Part shown: positions 34,601-47,745 of the stretch, piece after piece
Layout of the letters: every line of letters starts with the position of its first letter
Numbering within the stretch: position 1 is the first letter of the stretch
NCBI RefSeq assembly: GCF_964199755.1
Contig: NC_133906.1
Location: 14,915,378-14,979,377, forward strand
Origin: Larus michahellis
Lineage: Eukaryota; Chordata; Aves; Charadriiformes; Laridae
DNA length: 64,000 nucleotides
Direction of reading: 5' to 3'
The notes under the pieces: model-generated
Database searches by the model: none
Told to the model about the DNA's origin: nothing
Seen by the model: only the letters and a program-made list of their open reading frames with translations
Translations under genes and position numbers: made by a program

Positions 34601-37008
34601 GTTTTCCTCTGTTTCTTCTGGTTTGGAGACACTGCTCAGCTTCAGGTGGTTGTTGGTGCCGGGTGACGGATGCTCTGAGAGGCTCTGGAGCTGTAACTAT
34701 TCCTTGGGAACACCTAGGCAGCAGCAGCCGTCCCAGCTGCTGGGGAGGAGGCAGGTTTGGGTTTGGTCCCGAAGACGAGGGAATCGGGAGGGACGAGTAC
34801 TTCTTCTGACTTCCTTACAGTCTTCGTGCCTTTCCCAACCCTGTAACTTTTCTGGGTTTTGCCTGGAAACTCTATGTCTTAGCTGCATCACACATGAGTC
34901 GTGAGATTTAATTAATATTAATAAAGCCAATTATGTAAAATTAGCCACGGACAGGAGATTCTTTAAAAGGTGAAATCATAATAGTCATGATCAGAGTGTC
35001 TGCGTTGCTTGGAAACTGAGAGCTGTCCTGGTCTGCTCCTTAATATTTGCCTTTCATTACAGTTATTTCCCCGCTACTTGTGGAAAAGGAGTTTTAAAAG
35101 AGAGAAACGAACCCATTGACAGCGATGATTACAAAGAAAAATCTTTTTCTGAGCTTTATTTCTTTTTTTGCCGTTGGGTCTCGCCTCTGGCAGGCGAAGG
35201 CCACGCGGAGGTTCGTTAGCGATGGTGCCCCGCCAGAGCCAGCACAGGCGGGTGCAGGGCACGGTGCTTGTTTGTTTGCTTGTTTGTTTTGGGAGGATCT
35301 TTCAGGCGATCCTCATTACTCATTTTTCCAGTCTGTCTTCAGAAATTTTAGGACTGGTTCCCAACCAGACGAGGTGTCTGCCAACCCCTCCGTTTCTCAG
35401 CACAGCCTTTTTGCTGGGTTAATCTGCCAAGGCGGGCTCCAGCCATTTCGATGTCCGTAGATGTGCCACCGGCTTTTAGGTATGGCCTTCAAATAAAGCA
35501 AGTGTATACTCTTGAAAAACCTGCAGCAAAAGGTACATAAGCTTAAAAATAATCAATGACATGAGTGGCGTACTCAGCTAATCAGGAGTTCCGATTGTCT
35601 CGGCATTTCTGCGCACAAATCAGTTGCATTTAGGGGACTAAAGTAGGTAGTCACCACTGGAGCCTGATTACATATTTTAAAAGTGCTGCCTGATTAGATT
35701 AAACCTGGTGCTGTTTATGGCTGATTTGGAGTAAAAGGGAAAAAAAATCAGGGATGGGATCCAGACACGTAAGCTGATCCAGACTTCAAGAATGAAAAAT
35801 TCAGGACTCAAACCCAGACCTAGGTTGAAGCTTTATACTGTACGTCTTCAGAGTGGACGGATTCAAAATCCTGCAAAGAAAAGCTCTGTGTTATTCCCCT
35901 GTAGGAATCTTGTATTTGCTTTGAAATAACTGACAATTCTTAAAGGCTTGCGACCTCGGTACCAAGTTCACTTTAAACAAAGATAAAGTGCTAAAACACC
36001 GAGTGGTTTACTTACACGCAGAACTATGCATCACAAGATATTTCCTCAGTTCCTATAGTTTGCGATCCAACATCTTTGCAGGTTAGCACATGTATTCTGT
36101 TTCAGGCTTTTGATTAATTACATAGTACCCAAACCATACATATTTATAGCTCGCAGAATTAGATAAATTCTCCAGATGTGGCTTCCTTTTAGTTAAGTCG
36201 AGATGAATGGAGATCAAAGCCTTTGATCTTTAGCCTGACTGAAACCTGCTGCTGACATCAGCCTCTAGAAGATGATGCAGCGAGGGGAAGCGGCCACTCT
36301 CAACTTCGATACAGGAGCATCTCAGCCAAAACCTACGGGAAGAAAATTTGTGGAGGATATATCTATACACGCCATTGAGTCTCTACTCCTGAAAGTAGAA
36401 GGCAGTTTTCAATGAACCTTTTAGTCTTAAACAACATGTTTAAATAGATTGATTTTATGTTCCGGCTCAGAAATGATTTAAGGCTTTTCAGTGCATGGGT
36501 ATCCTCTGCGATACACAGAGCTGGCAGAAAATGTCATCATGAGCTAGTTTATAGCCTCAATTAAGGCTATTTCCATTGCTCCAGATGTGTAAAGCAGACT
36601 TATAGCTGAGTTCCTGGTATAGCAAAATCCCTGGTGCATCCTAGGATCAGCACTGCCAGCTCAACGACGTCTTCTTCATGACCCTTGGAAAAAATGATGA
36701 ATAGCCAGGGAGCTGCAAATTCAGACTGAATTCTGGCAGCACGAACACTTTATACAAGTCCTAGCCAGTTAGGCAGATAGCAGAGTCTGGAAACTCTTAT
36801 CTTGTCCCACAGGCTGTTCTAGCAGCCACAGCTGCAAAGCAGTACAAAGTGCTGCGTGGCCACTTCTGCCTATCTCTGTAGGTTCGTAAGCCCCACGGCA
36901 TGGCCATAAGCCCGCACGGCTGCTTGGGTGATATTGCCAAGAGAGTTCTGACTCCCACAGCCAAGACTGTTTCATGAGCTGGTTTCTATATCTATAAGCT
37001 GATATTAC
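28605..37008. other. Gene desert, no gene recognised
   Basis: No conserved exon or clear repeat copy. Open frames of 100-160 codons (for example near 28.8-29.3, 29.7-30.2, 31.2-31.5 and 32.5-33.1 kb) overlap on opposite strands and show no family similarity. Confidence 0.45.
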
Positions 37009-37078
37009 AAAAAAAAAAAAAATAAAAAAACCAAGCCCAAACCAACCAACCAACAACAACAACAAAACCCCAAAAAAC
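37009..37078. repeat. A-rich / CAAC simple repeat
   Basis: A run of A interrupted by one T, then CCAACCAACCAACAACAACAACAAAACCCC. It may be the tail of a decayed retroelement copied on the opposite strand, but no body is recognisable. Confidence 0.75.
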
Positions 37079-37689
37079 CTTTAGATTCAGACTTGCCAAC
37101 ATCAGAAGAAAAAAACCCAACTTAATGAAGGACACTAGAGTATAGATGACCCACAGCAACCTGGAGAAGGGCTGAGAAACTAGGGGGAAAAGGGTTATTA
37201 ATAATGAAGTGAAGTAACAAGGAGAATGGGCTGGTCAGGTACAGTCAGGAGGGTCAGATGGTTGATGCCTTTTGTCAGCGATAAAGGAATCATCCAAAGA
37301 CCAAAGCAATGGTCAGAGGAGGTAGATGCCACCAGAGGTTAAAGGATGCCACCGACTCTTCCAAGAACATCCTCCAAGACTTTTAGACAATTTTTGGACA
37401 TGGAAGATGAGTAAAAGAATGAGAGGGGAGGCTCTTGGACATCTTATCCTTTCAGGAGCTGGAAACATGAATGTAGAAGACAGGTTGGTGGCGCTGCCAA
37501 TGAGACAGTAGCATTCATGGTCCTTGGAAAGGGAGATTGGCCATCAAAATGCCTCTTTTCAGTAAACTCAGAGAACTGTCACATTTTCATTGGAGAGAAA
37601 AGGCAGAAATGCACTATCCCAGTGCAGAGAAGGACAGGAAATACAATTGATTTACTAAATCATAAATTCTTTATCAATATCAGAGGAAA

Positions 37690-38470
37690 GAACTATAATT
37701 TGTAACATTACTGAAGACGATCGTAAAGGAATAGCTCAAATACGTAAGGGAAAAGTCAAAGTGGAAAAGATAGAAAACCAAATGCAGCTAGCAAGAAATA
37801 ACCAGAAATAATTCTTACGCCCATTAATAACGGGAGGAAGAACAAATGAAAGATTTGTCCATTACTTTGTAGAGAGGAAAAGCTCCCAATCAATGAAAAT
37901 AAGAATTAATGTCTTTTTTTCACCAGTCTTCCATAAAAAGTAAAATGTGAATAAGCATTTACCACAATTAACACTAACAAAAAGAAATATTTCAGCATAG
38001 ATTAGGGGGAAACCAGGTTAAGGAATACTTAGATAAATTAGAGGTTTTCATATTGGCTGGGGCTGACTTAATCCTGCCGTACTTGAAGAACTGGCTTTAG
38101 TAATCTCAGAACTATGAGTGGTATCTCTGAATTCATGGACGGGCTGGGGTGATACCAGAAGACTGATGTATGGCTTATCTTTAAAAGGTGGGAGAGGTGA
38201 GAGGAAAAGGAGCAGGAGAACTGTACAACAGCCAGCTTGCCCTCAAAATCCAGAAAATTGCTGGAGCAAATAATCACACACCTGGAAAATAAGAAGGTGA
38301 GCAACAGCCAATAAAGATTTGTCAAGAACAAGCCATGTCAAAGTACTCTAATTTCATTTTAAAGACTAGCAGGCCATGTGGATAGAAGAAAAATAGTAGA
38401 TGTCAAATATATTGACTTCAGTAAGGCTTTTGACAATGATGATATCTTGCTTTCTGTCCCTTGTAGCATT
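37690..38470 (+). mobile_element. Old CR1-type LINE (CR1-L/L3-like), ORF2 reverse-transcriptase region
   Basis: Despite many indels the segment follows old amniote CR1 ORF2. It has a GCAAGAAATAACCAGAAATA block, then text equivalent to the LEQIITHLENKKVSNSQ region, then AAGATTTGTCAAGAACAAGC, then a frame reading VDVKYIDFSKAFDND, the RT motif before the catalytic YxDD region. It is far more diverged than the other CR1 copies here. Similarity ends near 38,470. Boundaries are approximate and the left limit may lie further upstream. Confidence 0.75.
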
Positions 38471-39449
38471 TCCCTTTCCTTTATAATTTCTGTTAAAAAT
38501 AATCTAGAGGAAAATGAAAACCTGATATTAACCAATTTAAAAGATCCTTTTAAGCTTAATGATCTTTTGCTCTCAAGCTGGGTGTCTCCCACAGCTGGGC
38601 TGGGCTCTCTTCCCCTCCAGCGGCTGTTGGCCAACGAGCACCTGGACAGGTGATGATGAGGAAGATGAATCCCCTAAGGGAATATGTGGAAATTCAGCTT
38701 ATCTGTTCTAGTGAGATGGTCGCTGAGGATTTAGGGTAGCTGGCTTGGCTGAAGATAAGGCATACGTCAGAAGAGGCAGCTGGCCCGTGCTTTCCTGGCT
38801 CAGCTGAGGTCAGGATGTTAAAAATGAGTTAATTTCTTCACGAGGCTGGTAACATAATATTAATTGATGGGGATAATGCATTCAATTTAAAACCCTGCAT
38901 ACGGAGCCACATTCATGTCTTCTCTTTCTAATATACTGCAAGCAATTATCCAAATTTTGGCAATTTGAATACTGGATTTTAAACATAGGCGGTTTGTAAT
39001 ATATGGCCCTTTTCTTTTTTGAAAGGGTCAGGTTTATTTGTCTCAGTTATGAAACATTGTCCTGTTGCCCAAATGATGTAGACGATAGGATGATCTATTA
39101 CCAAAGTATGCCATTAACTATACTTGCACCTTGTACTTCTTCAAATATTTACATTACAGCCTTTCGTATGTCTAATTTCTTTGTTGAATGTCCCGGAGTG
39201 GCGGTTTCAGTGTAACACACGATCGAGACATTCGCTGTAACTCAGGTGAGGCTGGTGGAGCTGTTGGGTTTAACGGGCAGATCTCGACTGCGCTCATTGG
39301 AAGGGCAGTGGAAAGAATTAACGCAAAATGCAAAATGCAGCAGAAGACTGCAACTTAGAGATCATTTTTATTTGCCTCTGTAGCTCCTTAAGCAGCCAAA
39401 GGTGTAATATTTTGACCAAAACCCTCCAGTACATAAAGGCGCCTACAGG
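38471..39449. other. Intergenic, no feature recognised
   Basis: AT-rich sequence between two CR1 copies with no conserved coding seen. Confidence 0.5.
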
Positions 39450-39753
39450 AGACATGGTGAGGGACTCTTGGTCAGGGAAGGGAGCCATAGGATAAAGGGG
39501 GATGGTTTTAAACTCAGAGAGGGGAGATTTAGATGAGATCTCGGGAAGAAATTCTTTGCTGTGAGGGTGGTGAGCCCCTGGCCCAGGTTGCCCAGAGAAG
39601 CTGTGGCTGCCCCATCCCTGGAGGGGTTCAAGGCCAGGTTGGACGGGGCTTGGAGCAACCTGGGCTGGTGGGAGGTGTCCCTGCCCAGGGCAGGGGGTGG
39701 CACTGGATGGCCTTTAAGGTCCCTTCCAACCCAAACCATTCTGTGATTCTATG
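39450..39753 (+). mobile_element. CR1 LINE 3' fragment
   Basis: Contains the end of CR1 ORF2 and the 3' end: GGGAAGAAATTCTTTGCTGT, GTTGCCCAGAGAAGCTGTGG, CCCTGGAGGGGTTCAAGG, GGTGTCCCTGCCCAGGGCAG, GGTCCCTTCCAACCC and a terminal ATTCTGTGATTCTATG. It closely resembles the copies at 55.7 and 59.6 kb. Confidence 0.93.
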
Positions 39754-41329
39754 TAAAGTGTTGCCTTTGTATTTGGGTATGATGTAAGTGCAGTTGTACT
39801 TACGAGAACAAAGATGTCGGACTGTTGGATTACGCCCTTTTACACTTCCCAGAGAGCTGTGAAAAGTCTCACTCCTGCTTCATGACCTATGCATGTCAGC
39901 AGGGCTCTAACACTCATCAGGGACATTTCTTTCCTTAACGGCAAACTTGTGGTCATGCTTAATTACAGCAATCACTTTTTCTTCTGCTTTATGATGATTT
40001 GATATAATAAAATTTCTCTACAGTTAGTAGAGAGGTAGTTTCTGGGTGAAATATGAATGTTATTTTACGGTGCAGAAAGATTATGTGCTTTTATTCTAGA
40101 TAGAATGAAAGCTACAAAATTGGATCTCCCTCTGCCTCTTCAAGAAGCTTCTTGGTGCTGATAGTTTTATTCTATGGAGCATCAATGTTTGGTTTGTGAT
40201 AAGCAACATTCCCCCTTAAAACCTTCTTTTTCACTTTCCCTTACGTTGTGTTACCACTCCATTGAATGCTGCCAGATTAATTTTCATTTTTCTCTTTTTT
40301 GGCAGCCTGTAGTTCTTGACTGCTCTGTTACAAACCTACGTAATGAAGACCACTGGAAATACGGAATGGAAACCGAGTGGGACTGTGGAGAATGGATGAT
40401 CATCTTGTTTTTGAAATAAGCTTGATGTGATAGTGTAGGGGAGCAAAGATGGGCATGGCAGAAAAAATGAGAGGTGGCAGAGAGAGGTATGACCAATACA
40501 CAGCTTATAAATCAAAGTATGGCCTCTGGAGTTGTACAGGCTGACTAATGGGCATTGTACCAGACATAACGTGTGGTCTGAGACCTCTAACCTGCCTGGG
40601 CAGCTCAGCTGAACTAAAGCCAAGAGTGAGATCAGTTTGTTGTCTTCTGTAGAGTTCAGGTATTACCCTCAGTCTGTTGCGCAGCCAACATGCCCCTCAG
40701 TGGGGCAAATTTTACCCTTCAGCCCTTATGTGATGCCCAGGAAGCTGCTGTCACATCAGACCCAGCAACACGTAATCACCTTTTGCAATTTTATCTCCCT
40801 ATATATTCTCACAGCATCACCCCCCGTCTGACTCCACGTGCCTATCTTCAGACCTCCTGGCCTGCAGCTCTGGAGCACGCAGCTGCGTCATCATTACATT
40901 TACCTGTAATGAAAAAAAGTTTACAGTCGCAAAAAGCCCCAAACCCACATGGTTTGACATCTGATTTGTTTCAAGTCACTTAAGTCACAAGCTGAAAAAC
41001 CCTCCCTTTCACATGTGCTTAGGAGTTGGCGTCTGGGTTTCCTCCAGAAAAAGTCTCCTGTCTGCCTTTGAAGGAAGCAGCTTCGCCTTTGATGTAGCCA
41101 TAAGGGAGGAGGTGGCCTCATCTCACGGTCTGTTTCCTCCATAGGTACTTTAACTGTTGGACATTATTTACAGTTCATATAGAAAACTAGAAGCAGAGTC
41201 CTACAATACATTGCTAATCCTGACCAGGCTGGATTTAGGATAAACTGAAGCATGGTATAGATACAGGTATAGTGCTGCTAAGGAAAGTGAGTCCTTTTGC
41301 TGCCGTAGGCTCCAGTGTCAGGTGAGAGC
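39754..41329. other. Intergenic, no feature recognised
   Basis: Nothing beyond short chance frames was seen. Confidence 0.5.
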
Positions 41330-41830
41330 AATAAGAGGCATTAATGACCTTGAGCAGCCTCAGCTGGGGGGACTCACCCCCACCCTCTGCCCAGGAGCCC
41401 ATTTAAGCTCAACCCGGGACCCTAAGCCCCCCCCCAAGCAGTGTTAGAGGTGCTGGTCTGCAGTCCAGCCACAGCCGTGCCTCTGCTGGCCAAGGATCCC
41501 ACCAATCTAAGCTTAGACCGTGGACTTTGCTGCCTTGGTAGCAGCCCTGACGCCGTGATGGAACTGCCTGGGAATTGTGGCTGGCGTCTGACCTGGCTTA
41601 CCCTCACTGGATCTGACCTGGACCTGTGGGCTGACGCTGGGGTTTGTTCTCAGACCTGCTTTGTCACCAGGAACTTGCCTGAGGATGTGGGCTCTTGGGT
41701 GAACCTGGCTGTGACCTGTGGCACTGCTCTCCTCACCTTGCTCAGGTACCGAGGGCTTTGCTGGGTGTGTTACCAGGCTGGGCTCCTGTCTCCCTCTCCC
41801 TGTAAAGACTGTTAAACCTCAAATCTGCTT
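41330..41830 (+). repeat. Possible unclassified interspersed repeat (LTR-like)
   Basis: The composition changes abruptly to C- and TG-rich sequence with repeated words such as GATCTGACCTGGACCTG and TGACCTG. It contains a TATA-like CCCATTTAAGCTC at about 41,398-41,410. It resembles the style of avian retroviral LTRs, and a single frame stays open for about 120 codons. I could not find clear target duplications or matching ends, so the class is a guess. Confidence 0.3.
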
Positions 41831-42324
41831 GTTTTAAATTAAGTTTGGTAAGATGACTCATGGCAGGGATTGAAGAATTCGGTAAAATAGGAACCTTTCC
41901 CAGGACTGGGAGTTTGTGCTGGGGCTGTGGTGTTGTCTAGGGCTGCCTTCTAGCTGATGAATGAAACGCCTGTGTTTGGGGGGGCAGATAGATTAGGTCT
42001 GCTAATGCAGTGTGGGGTGTGACACGCAGCTTATTTGGGTGTGGGAGGGCAATGGGCTGTTCAAGTGGGATGTGGGGGGTTCGGATGAGCCTACAGACTC
42101 CAGCTGACACAGGGCCACTGTGTGACCCTGGAGCTCTGGGGTCCTGAGGGAATTATTAATTCCCTAGGAAAAAAAAGGATTACAATCGTAAGTGATAATC
42201 CGGACATACAGTGTCTATGCTTTTAACCATTCATATCAAGGTGGAAAATATCGCCTGACCCACTGGCACCTGAATCGAGATTGAAACCCAGGGATGTTGG
42301 TGTTACTTGGAAGTGAGGAGGCAT

Positions 42325-42957
42325 TAGAGATGTCCAGGCGGCCAAGAGGGCCAATGGCATCCTGGCTTGTATTAGGAATAGTGTGACCAGCAGAAGCAGG
42401 GAGGGGATTGTCCCCCTGTACTCAGCACTGGTGAGGCCACACCTTGAGTATTGTGTCCAGTTCTGGGCACCTCAATACGAGAGAGATCTCGAGGTGCTGG
42501 AGCGAGTGCAGAGGAGGGCAACGAAGCTGGTGAAGGGCCTGGAGAATAAATCTTATGAGGAGCGATTGAAGGAGCTGGGGCTGTTTAGTTTGAGGAAGAG
42601 GAGGCTGAGGGGAGACCTCATCGCTCTCTACAACTACTTGAAAGGACATTGTGGAGAGGTTGGTGCTAGTCTCCTCTCACAGGTAATTAGCGATAGAACA
42701 AGAGGGAATGGGTTCAAGCTGCAGCAGGGGAGGTTTAGGCTGGACATTAGGAAAAAATTCTTCCCAGAAAGAGTGGTCAGACACTGGAATAGGCTGCCCA
42801 GGGAGGTGGTGGAGTCACCATCCCTGCATGTGTTTGAGAGTCATTTAGATGTGGTGTTAGGGGATATGGTGTAGGGGAGAACTTTGTAGAGTGGGGCTGA
42901 TGGTTGGACTCGATGATCCCAAGGGTCTTTTCCAACCTAAATGATTCTATGATTCTG
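42325..42957 (+). mobile_element. CR1 LINE 3' part with an uninterrupted ORF2 C-terminal frame
   Basis: The body matches the distal part of CR1 ORF2 plus the 3' end: GGCCACACCTTGAGTATTGTG, a GTTCTGGGCACCTC word, AGGAGGGCAACGAAGCTGGT, ATTCTTCCCAGAAAGAGTGG and a terminal ATTCTATGATTCTGTG. A frame from 42,383 to 42,874 is open for 163 codons ([42 protein letters not shown]). Its sequence differs from the 39.5, 55.7 and 59.6 kb copies, which points to another CR1 subfamily. It is 5'-truncated and cannot move by itself. Confidence 0.93.
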
Positions 42958-45900
42958 TGTCTGCAAAGATTATATTTTCTTAAAGGGGGCTATAAGTGTT
43001 AGTCAGATCTAGGCTGTACAGAGCAGGGGAAGGGGCAGGTGCCTGTTTTGGGCCATTCCCCCCTCTGAAAAGAAGGGGAGCAAAGCACTCTGTATAGAGT
43101 TGTATGTATGGAGAGTGCTGAACCAGCTCTCCCTGCGTGCATGGGGGAGGAGGAGGAGGAGATCTCTTGCTGAGAAATGTGCTGGGACTTCCCAGACACG
43201 TGGGTGTTCCTTGGACAGGGATGTCCTCCTGCAGTGAGAGCCAGCTCCCGGGGGGGACAGGAACGAGGTGGTCCCAACAGGATATGTCGACTTGTGCTGG
43301 AAATGATATGGTTTTATTCTGGTGTGTGACTGAAGCGACGAATCCAAGTAACAGAGGTTTTATCACAAACTGGAACTTCAGGCTAAATTTCAGTAGCCAC
43401 TGTTGTCCACCACTTGCTTTTATATTTTCAACCATTTCTGCTGCCTTAATGAGCAGAGCAGCCCTGCACTGTTGTCTCATGGCTAGACAGGGCATTGCTC
43501 CCCGTCTTCCACTATCAAGTGCAAATCCAGTATTTTATCTGGGGTTAATCACTGGCTGTAAGTAACAGTTTTCTGCATCCTAACATTGGCACTGAGCTTT
43601 GTCGGGGGGGGAACCCCTCTTTTCTGGTTATTAACTTGTCTATCCGAAGTTGAAGAGTGTGTTGCAGCTGAAATGCTGATAAAAGCACTAAATGCGGAGC
43701 TACTAATACAAAGCTATAGCAGCAATTTAGCTTGCTATTGTGCAGTAAATAAGACTTACCTGCTATTCTTTGATCAGCCTTTTTTTCCTGTTATGAACTG
43801 CATGTGTTGACAAATCATGTCACCGAAAAGAAATTCAAGTCTTTGATGAAATAAGAGGAAACATGCACGTGCTAGAAGTTTAAGTATGCACTTAAATAGT
43901 CTGCTGTGGGATTTTGTGTAGCTGGAGCATTGAGGTGGATGAGAAAGGGCAGGGTTGGAGGTGGGGTGGTTTGGGGCCAGTGTCCTGCTGCTGGCCAGGA
44001 GCAGCTGTGGTGCCCCCAAAGCCCCCCTGAGCTCGACGTGGGCTCTGAGAAGTGTTTTAACCAGAACACCGGAGCTGTAGCCAGATGTGGCTCATTCTGC
44101 TTTGGGTTTGTAAGAATAAGCTGGCGGTTTCTGTAAATGGGTAGAAACGGATGTGTCTTTACAGGGGAGGCACCTCAGAGTGTCTGGCCACAGGTGAGGT
44201 TTGGATCCATGGCTTTAAGATAAGAACTGTGTGAAACTTTATTATTAGAATGCTAACAGTGGTGCTTGAAGAGTCCACTGGAGCTTAGACATGAGTCTCG
44301 GTCAAATTCCAGGTTTCTGAACCGTTTCCCAGAATGTTAGAACCGAAAACAGTATGTTTCCACGTCTGCTTCTTGAAAAACACAACAGGAGTCCCAAGTG
44401 AAACGAGATACCACAAACAAAGGGTAAACCGTACAGTTGGAAAGTGCAGATTCGGACCTGAACTTCCCCAGAGTCTGGAGGCTTTTAGGTCCAAACACTT
44501 CATTTGCTCCATTGCAGAGTGTGAGGCTGCCCCTTGTGTCCTCCCTGCTCTGAATTCTTCCCAAGCGCAGGACGGAGCGAAGCTGGGACTCTTACTGAGG
44601 CCATTCTTTAGTTCTGATGTAACTAAATACCTCTGCAGTCAAGGTCTCTGAAAGCTTGGTCGCCACTTACTGTAGGCGTGTGGCTGAGATTGGCTTTTGT
44701 CAAGTATCTAAGGTCTCGGCGTGCACCACGCTGTGGTCCAGCTGGCTCCCTACCCCGTCTCCAGCAGTGGCCATCTCCAGACGCTGCAGAGAAGGATGCA
44801 AGAGATGCAGTGGCAGGCACGTGCACAAAACTCTGTTCCCCTTGATTATTTTTTTTCCCCAAAAAGATGTTATACTAATACTTAGGGACTGCTTAAACCT
44901 TGATCCTTGCTGAGGCTGTGGCGCTGGTTACACTTATCCCTGTAGCACTCTGGTCTCTCCCTGACTGTCGCTGATTTATGAGCATCCATGACCTCTTCTA
45001 GCAAATCTAACAGCATGACTTTTCTACTTTGCCTTAACGAATGCTAATTGACCATTAATTAACCAATATTACAGTTAAATTATCTTTTATATAGTAATAT
45101 ATTCAAATTAATAAGAATTAAGTGCAGAGGAACAACATAGAAATCTTTACCATATCTTTCCACTGGCTCCAGCACACAGTGCCTCTGAAAAAAATGCAGT
45201 GCAGGTGTGATGACAAAACCAAAGTTACTGTGCACAAGGTGGGTCTGTTTTGCCTAAATGTCCCGTCTCCCGTTGTCACAATCTGGGACAAACAGCAGGT
45301 GGAAAAGGGCAGAGTATGTTCCCAGAAAGGCAGAGGCCGTGGCCAAATAAGAGGCTTGGAATATGTGCCAGGATGGATATTGCTGTGGTTCCAGGTAAAA
45401 TGCCAGGTGTGAAATGTTACAGGTGGGGAACCTGAGTGTGTCACTTCACTGGGGAGGCTGAGGCACTTATAGAAAGCATATTAGGATGGCTTCAATGTCC
45501 AAGAAACTTTTAAAAAACTTTCTAAATACTTTTTAGTAAGTACAAACTGTACAGTCACCATTAGTATTTATTTCTCTTGCCTATAAATAACTGAAACACA
45601 GAAGACCAATCAAATAATTTTGAGATTTAACTAAGGGGGGGTGGGACGCTCAAAGTGTAAGAACATGGTCACAACAAACCTGCGAGCCTCACTTAGAGGC
45701 CGTTGCTGGAGCGTGTAGCTTTAGCATTCTAATGCAGTAGAGGTCAGAAATTCTCCTGGCCGTGTATATGTGAATATGTTACTGAGGATGAGAATTCAAT
45801 TCATCGCTTTCCCTGGAAGTTAATTGTTGGCAGCTGTAATTTAGAGGTTCCCCTGGTTTTTAGGTGCATTATGGTATATACTGTTTTCATTCTTTGAGGC

Positions 45901-47684
45901 ACCTTCACCAGCCTCAGCCAGCTCTGCCTGATGATCTGAGTTCTCATCCCCTTCCGCTGAACGTTTCCCATGGGAATGGGAGCTGGGCAGCAGCTCTGCC
46001 CGGATACTGCTGCAAACTGACGTCGTCCAGCACATTTTAACCACGGCTGCTCTATTTGAGTATATTCATTTCTGCAGCCCCCCTGCCTGGCACATGCAGA
46101 AGCCCACGCTGGCCAGTCGGGCAGACTCCGCAATTAATAGGTAAAGACTTAAAATTCATCTTAATCTCCCTCACACGTATGGCTCAATAAATACATTTGA
46201 TGGCAGCTTTGATAAAGCTGCTACAGCTCCAGAGGACTCATGAAATTGGTCTGTTTGGTCAGTTTTTAACCTGCAGAAGCACCCAGCGAAAGGCGTAGAT
46301 CCATTTGTTGAGAAAACAGCTGAATCGGAGAAATGAGACATCTCACCAGGAGCAAATATTGTTTGACAAGGTCGGGGATAGGAAAATACTTTTCATGGTA
46401 TTTTTCTGCCTGAGGCACCTCCCTTTTGCTGCCAACATAATATACAGGACAGATGATGGTAATGGCGCTGAGATGGGATTATTGACAGCTTTCCCCACTT
46501 CTTTATTCCTTGCCTCTCATCACAGCCACCAGCACAGCACGGGGAGAAAATCCACACTATGTGAAGTTCCTTTGCTGCTGCCTTGCTAAATTAACCTACA
46601 CAGGGATGGTGATTGCCCTGGAGGAGAAAGGGGATTAGCCCTTCAAAATCCTTTTGATCCTCAGATCTACAGGAGTCTTGAGACTCCTCCAGAGAAATTT
46701 TTTCACTTGTGGTAAGTGGAGAAGGTGTCCATGGGCTCCTTCCAAGGGCCTGGGAAAAGAAAGGAAAGCGAAGCTCCTGCGGCCCCTTAGGGGAAATCTT
46801 GGGGGTTCGTGAAGCTGGAGAGGCTGAGGACCACTCCTTTGGGGGTGGAGGTACAACAGGAGGAGCTCTGCTGCTGCCTGACTCTGCTCCTTCCTGCTGT
46901 GCTGCAGAGACTTGCCAGCTGCAGCTGCCCACAGAAACAGACTCCGTAACCTAAAGGGAGGTTCTTGATTCCAGACAAGCTTTGCTGCACCACCTGTGCA
47001 GGGGCAGGTCTTTCTCCTCCCCTCTCCTTAAGATTCACGCATTTGTTTTGTCTACATCTGCATCTGCTGGATCTTGCAGGAGAGCCTCTGTGAGTCCAAG
47101 GAATAGGAGGCCAGGGCTATGCAGGAACTGAGCACCTTTCTGCTGTTGAGCTGGCGTGGGAAGCCTGGGACGAGTTTCTTCTAAAGCCTTTTTGCACCAT
47201 TCAGGTGATGTGAAGGAGACTTGACGTAGCCTGATTTCAGGAGAAAGCCAAGAGACCAGGCCAAGAGCGGTAAAATGGTCTGTGGTCTCTGCAAACCTGG
47301 CCTAATTTGAACTTGAAAGCGAGCTCTAAAGCCCTGCCGCTTCCTTTTGAAACTATAACCTTCTCCCTGTGAAAGGGAAGTTCGACCAGTCGCCAGCTTG
47401 AAGACTCTCAGATCCCCATCGCTGTAAAGAGCAAATTCTGCCTTCCCACCGCATCAACGTGCCCCGGTCTGCGGGGGAACATCAGTGGCTGTGGACGAAG
47501 GTCTGGGAGGAGTTTTTCAGCTTCCTGTAGTTATCTCAGGCCTTCATCTCTAAAATGCAAAGGCTTTTGTTGAGTTTGTATTCTATTAGCGTAACACTGA
47601 ATGCCCTCGTTCTTCAGGTATTTATAGCAACTTCTGCAGCTCCCGTAATAACTCTTAGTGGCTCAGCACCTCGCAACATGATGT

Positions 47685-47745
47685 CTTGTTATCCCCATTT
47701 CACAGATGTGGAAATAGGGCACACAGAGATTAAGTGATTTCTGCG
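47685..47745 (+). repeat. MIR-like CORE-SINE relic
   Basis: TTATCCCCATTTCACAGATG, GAAATAGGGCACACAGAGAT and TTAAGTGA match the MIR consensus block that reads TTATCCCCATTTTACAGATG, GGAAACTGAGGCACAGAGAG, TTAAGTGACTTGCCC. Only this part is recognisable, as expected for an element active before the amniote split. Confidence 0.6.
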
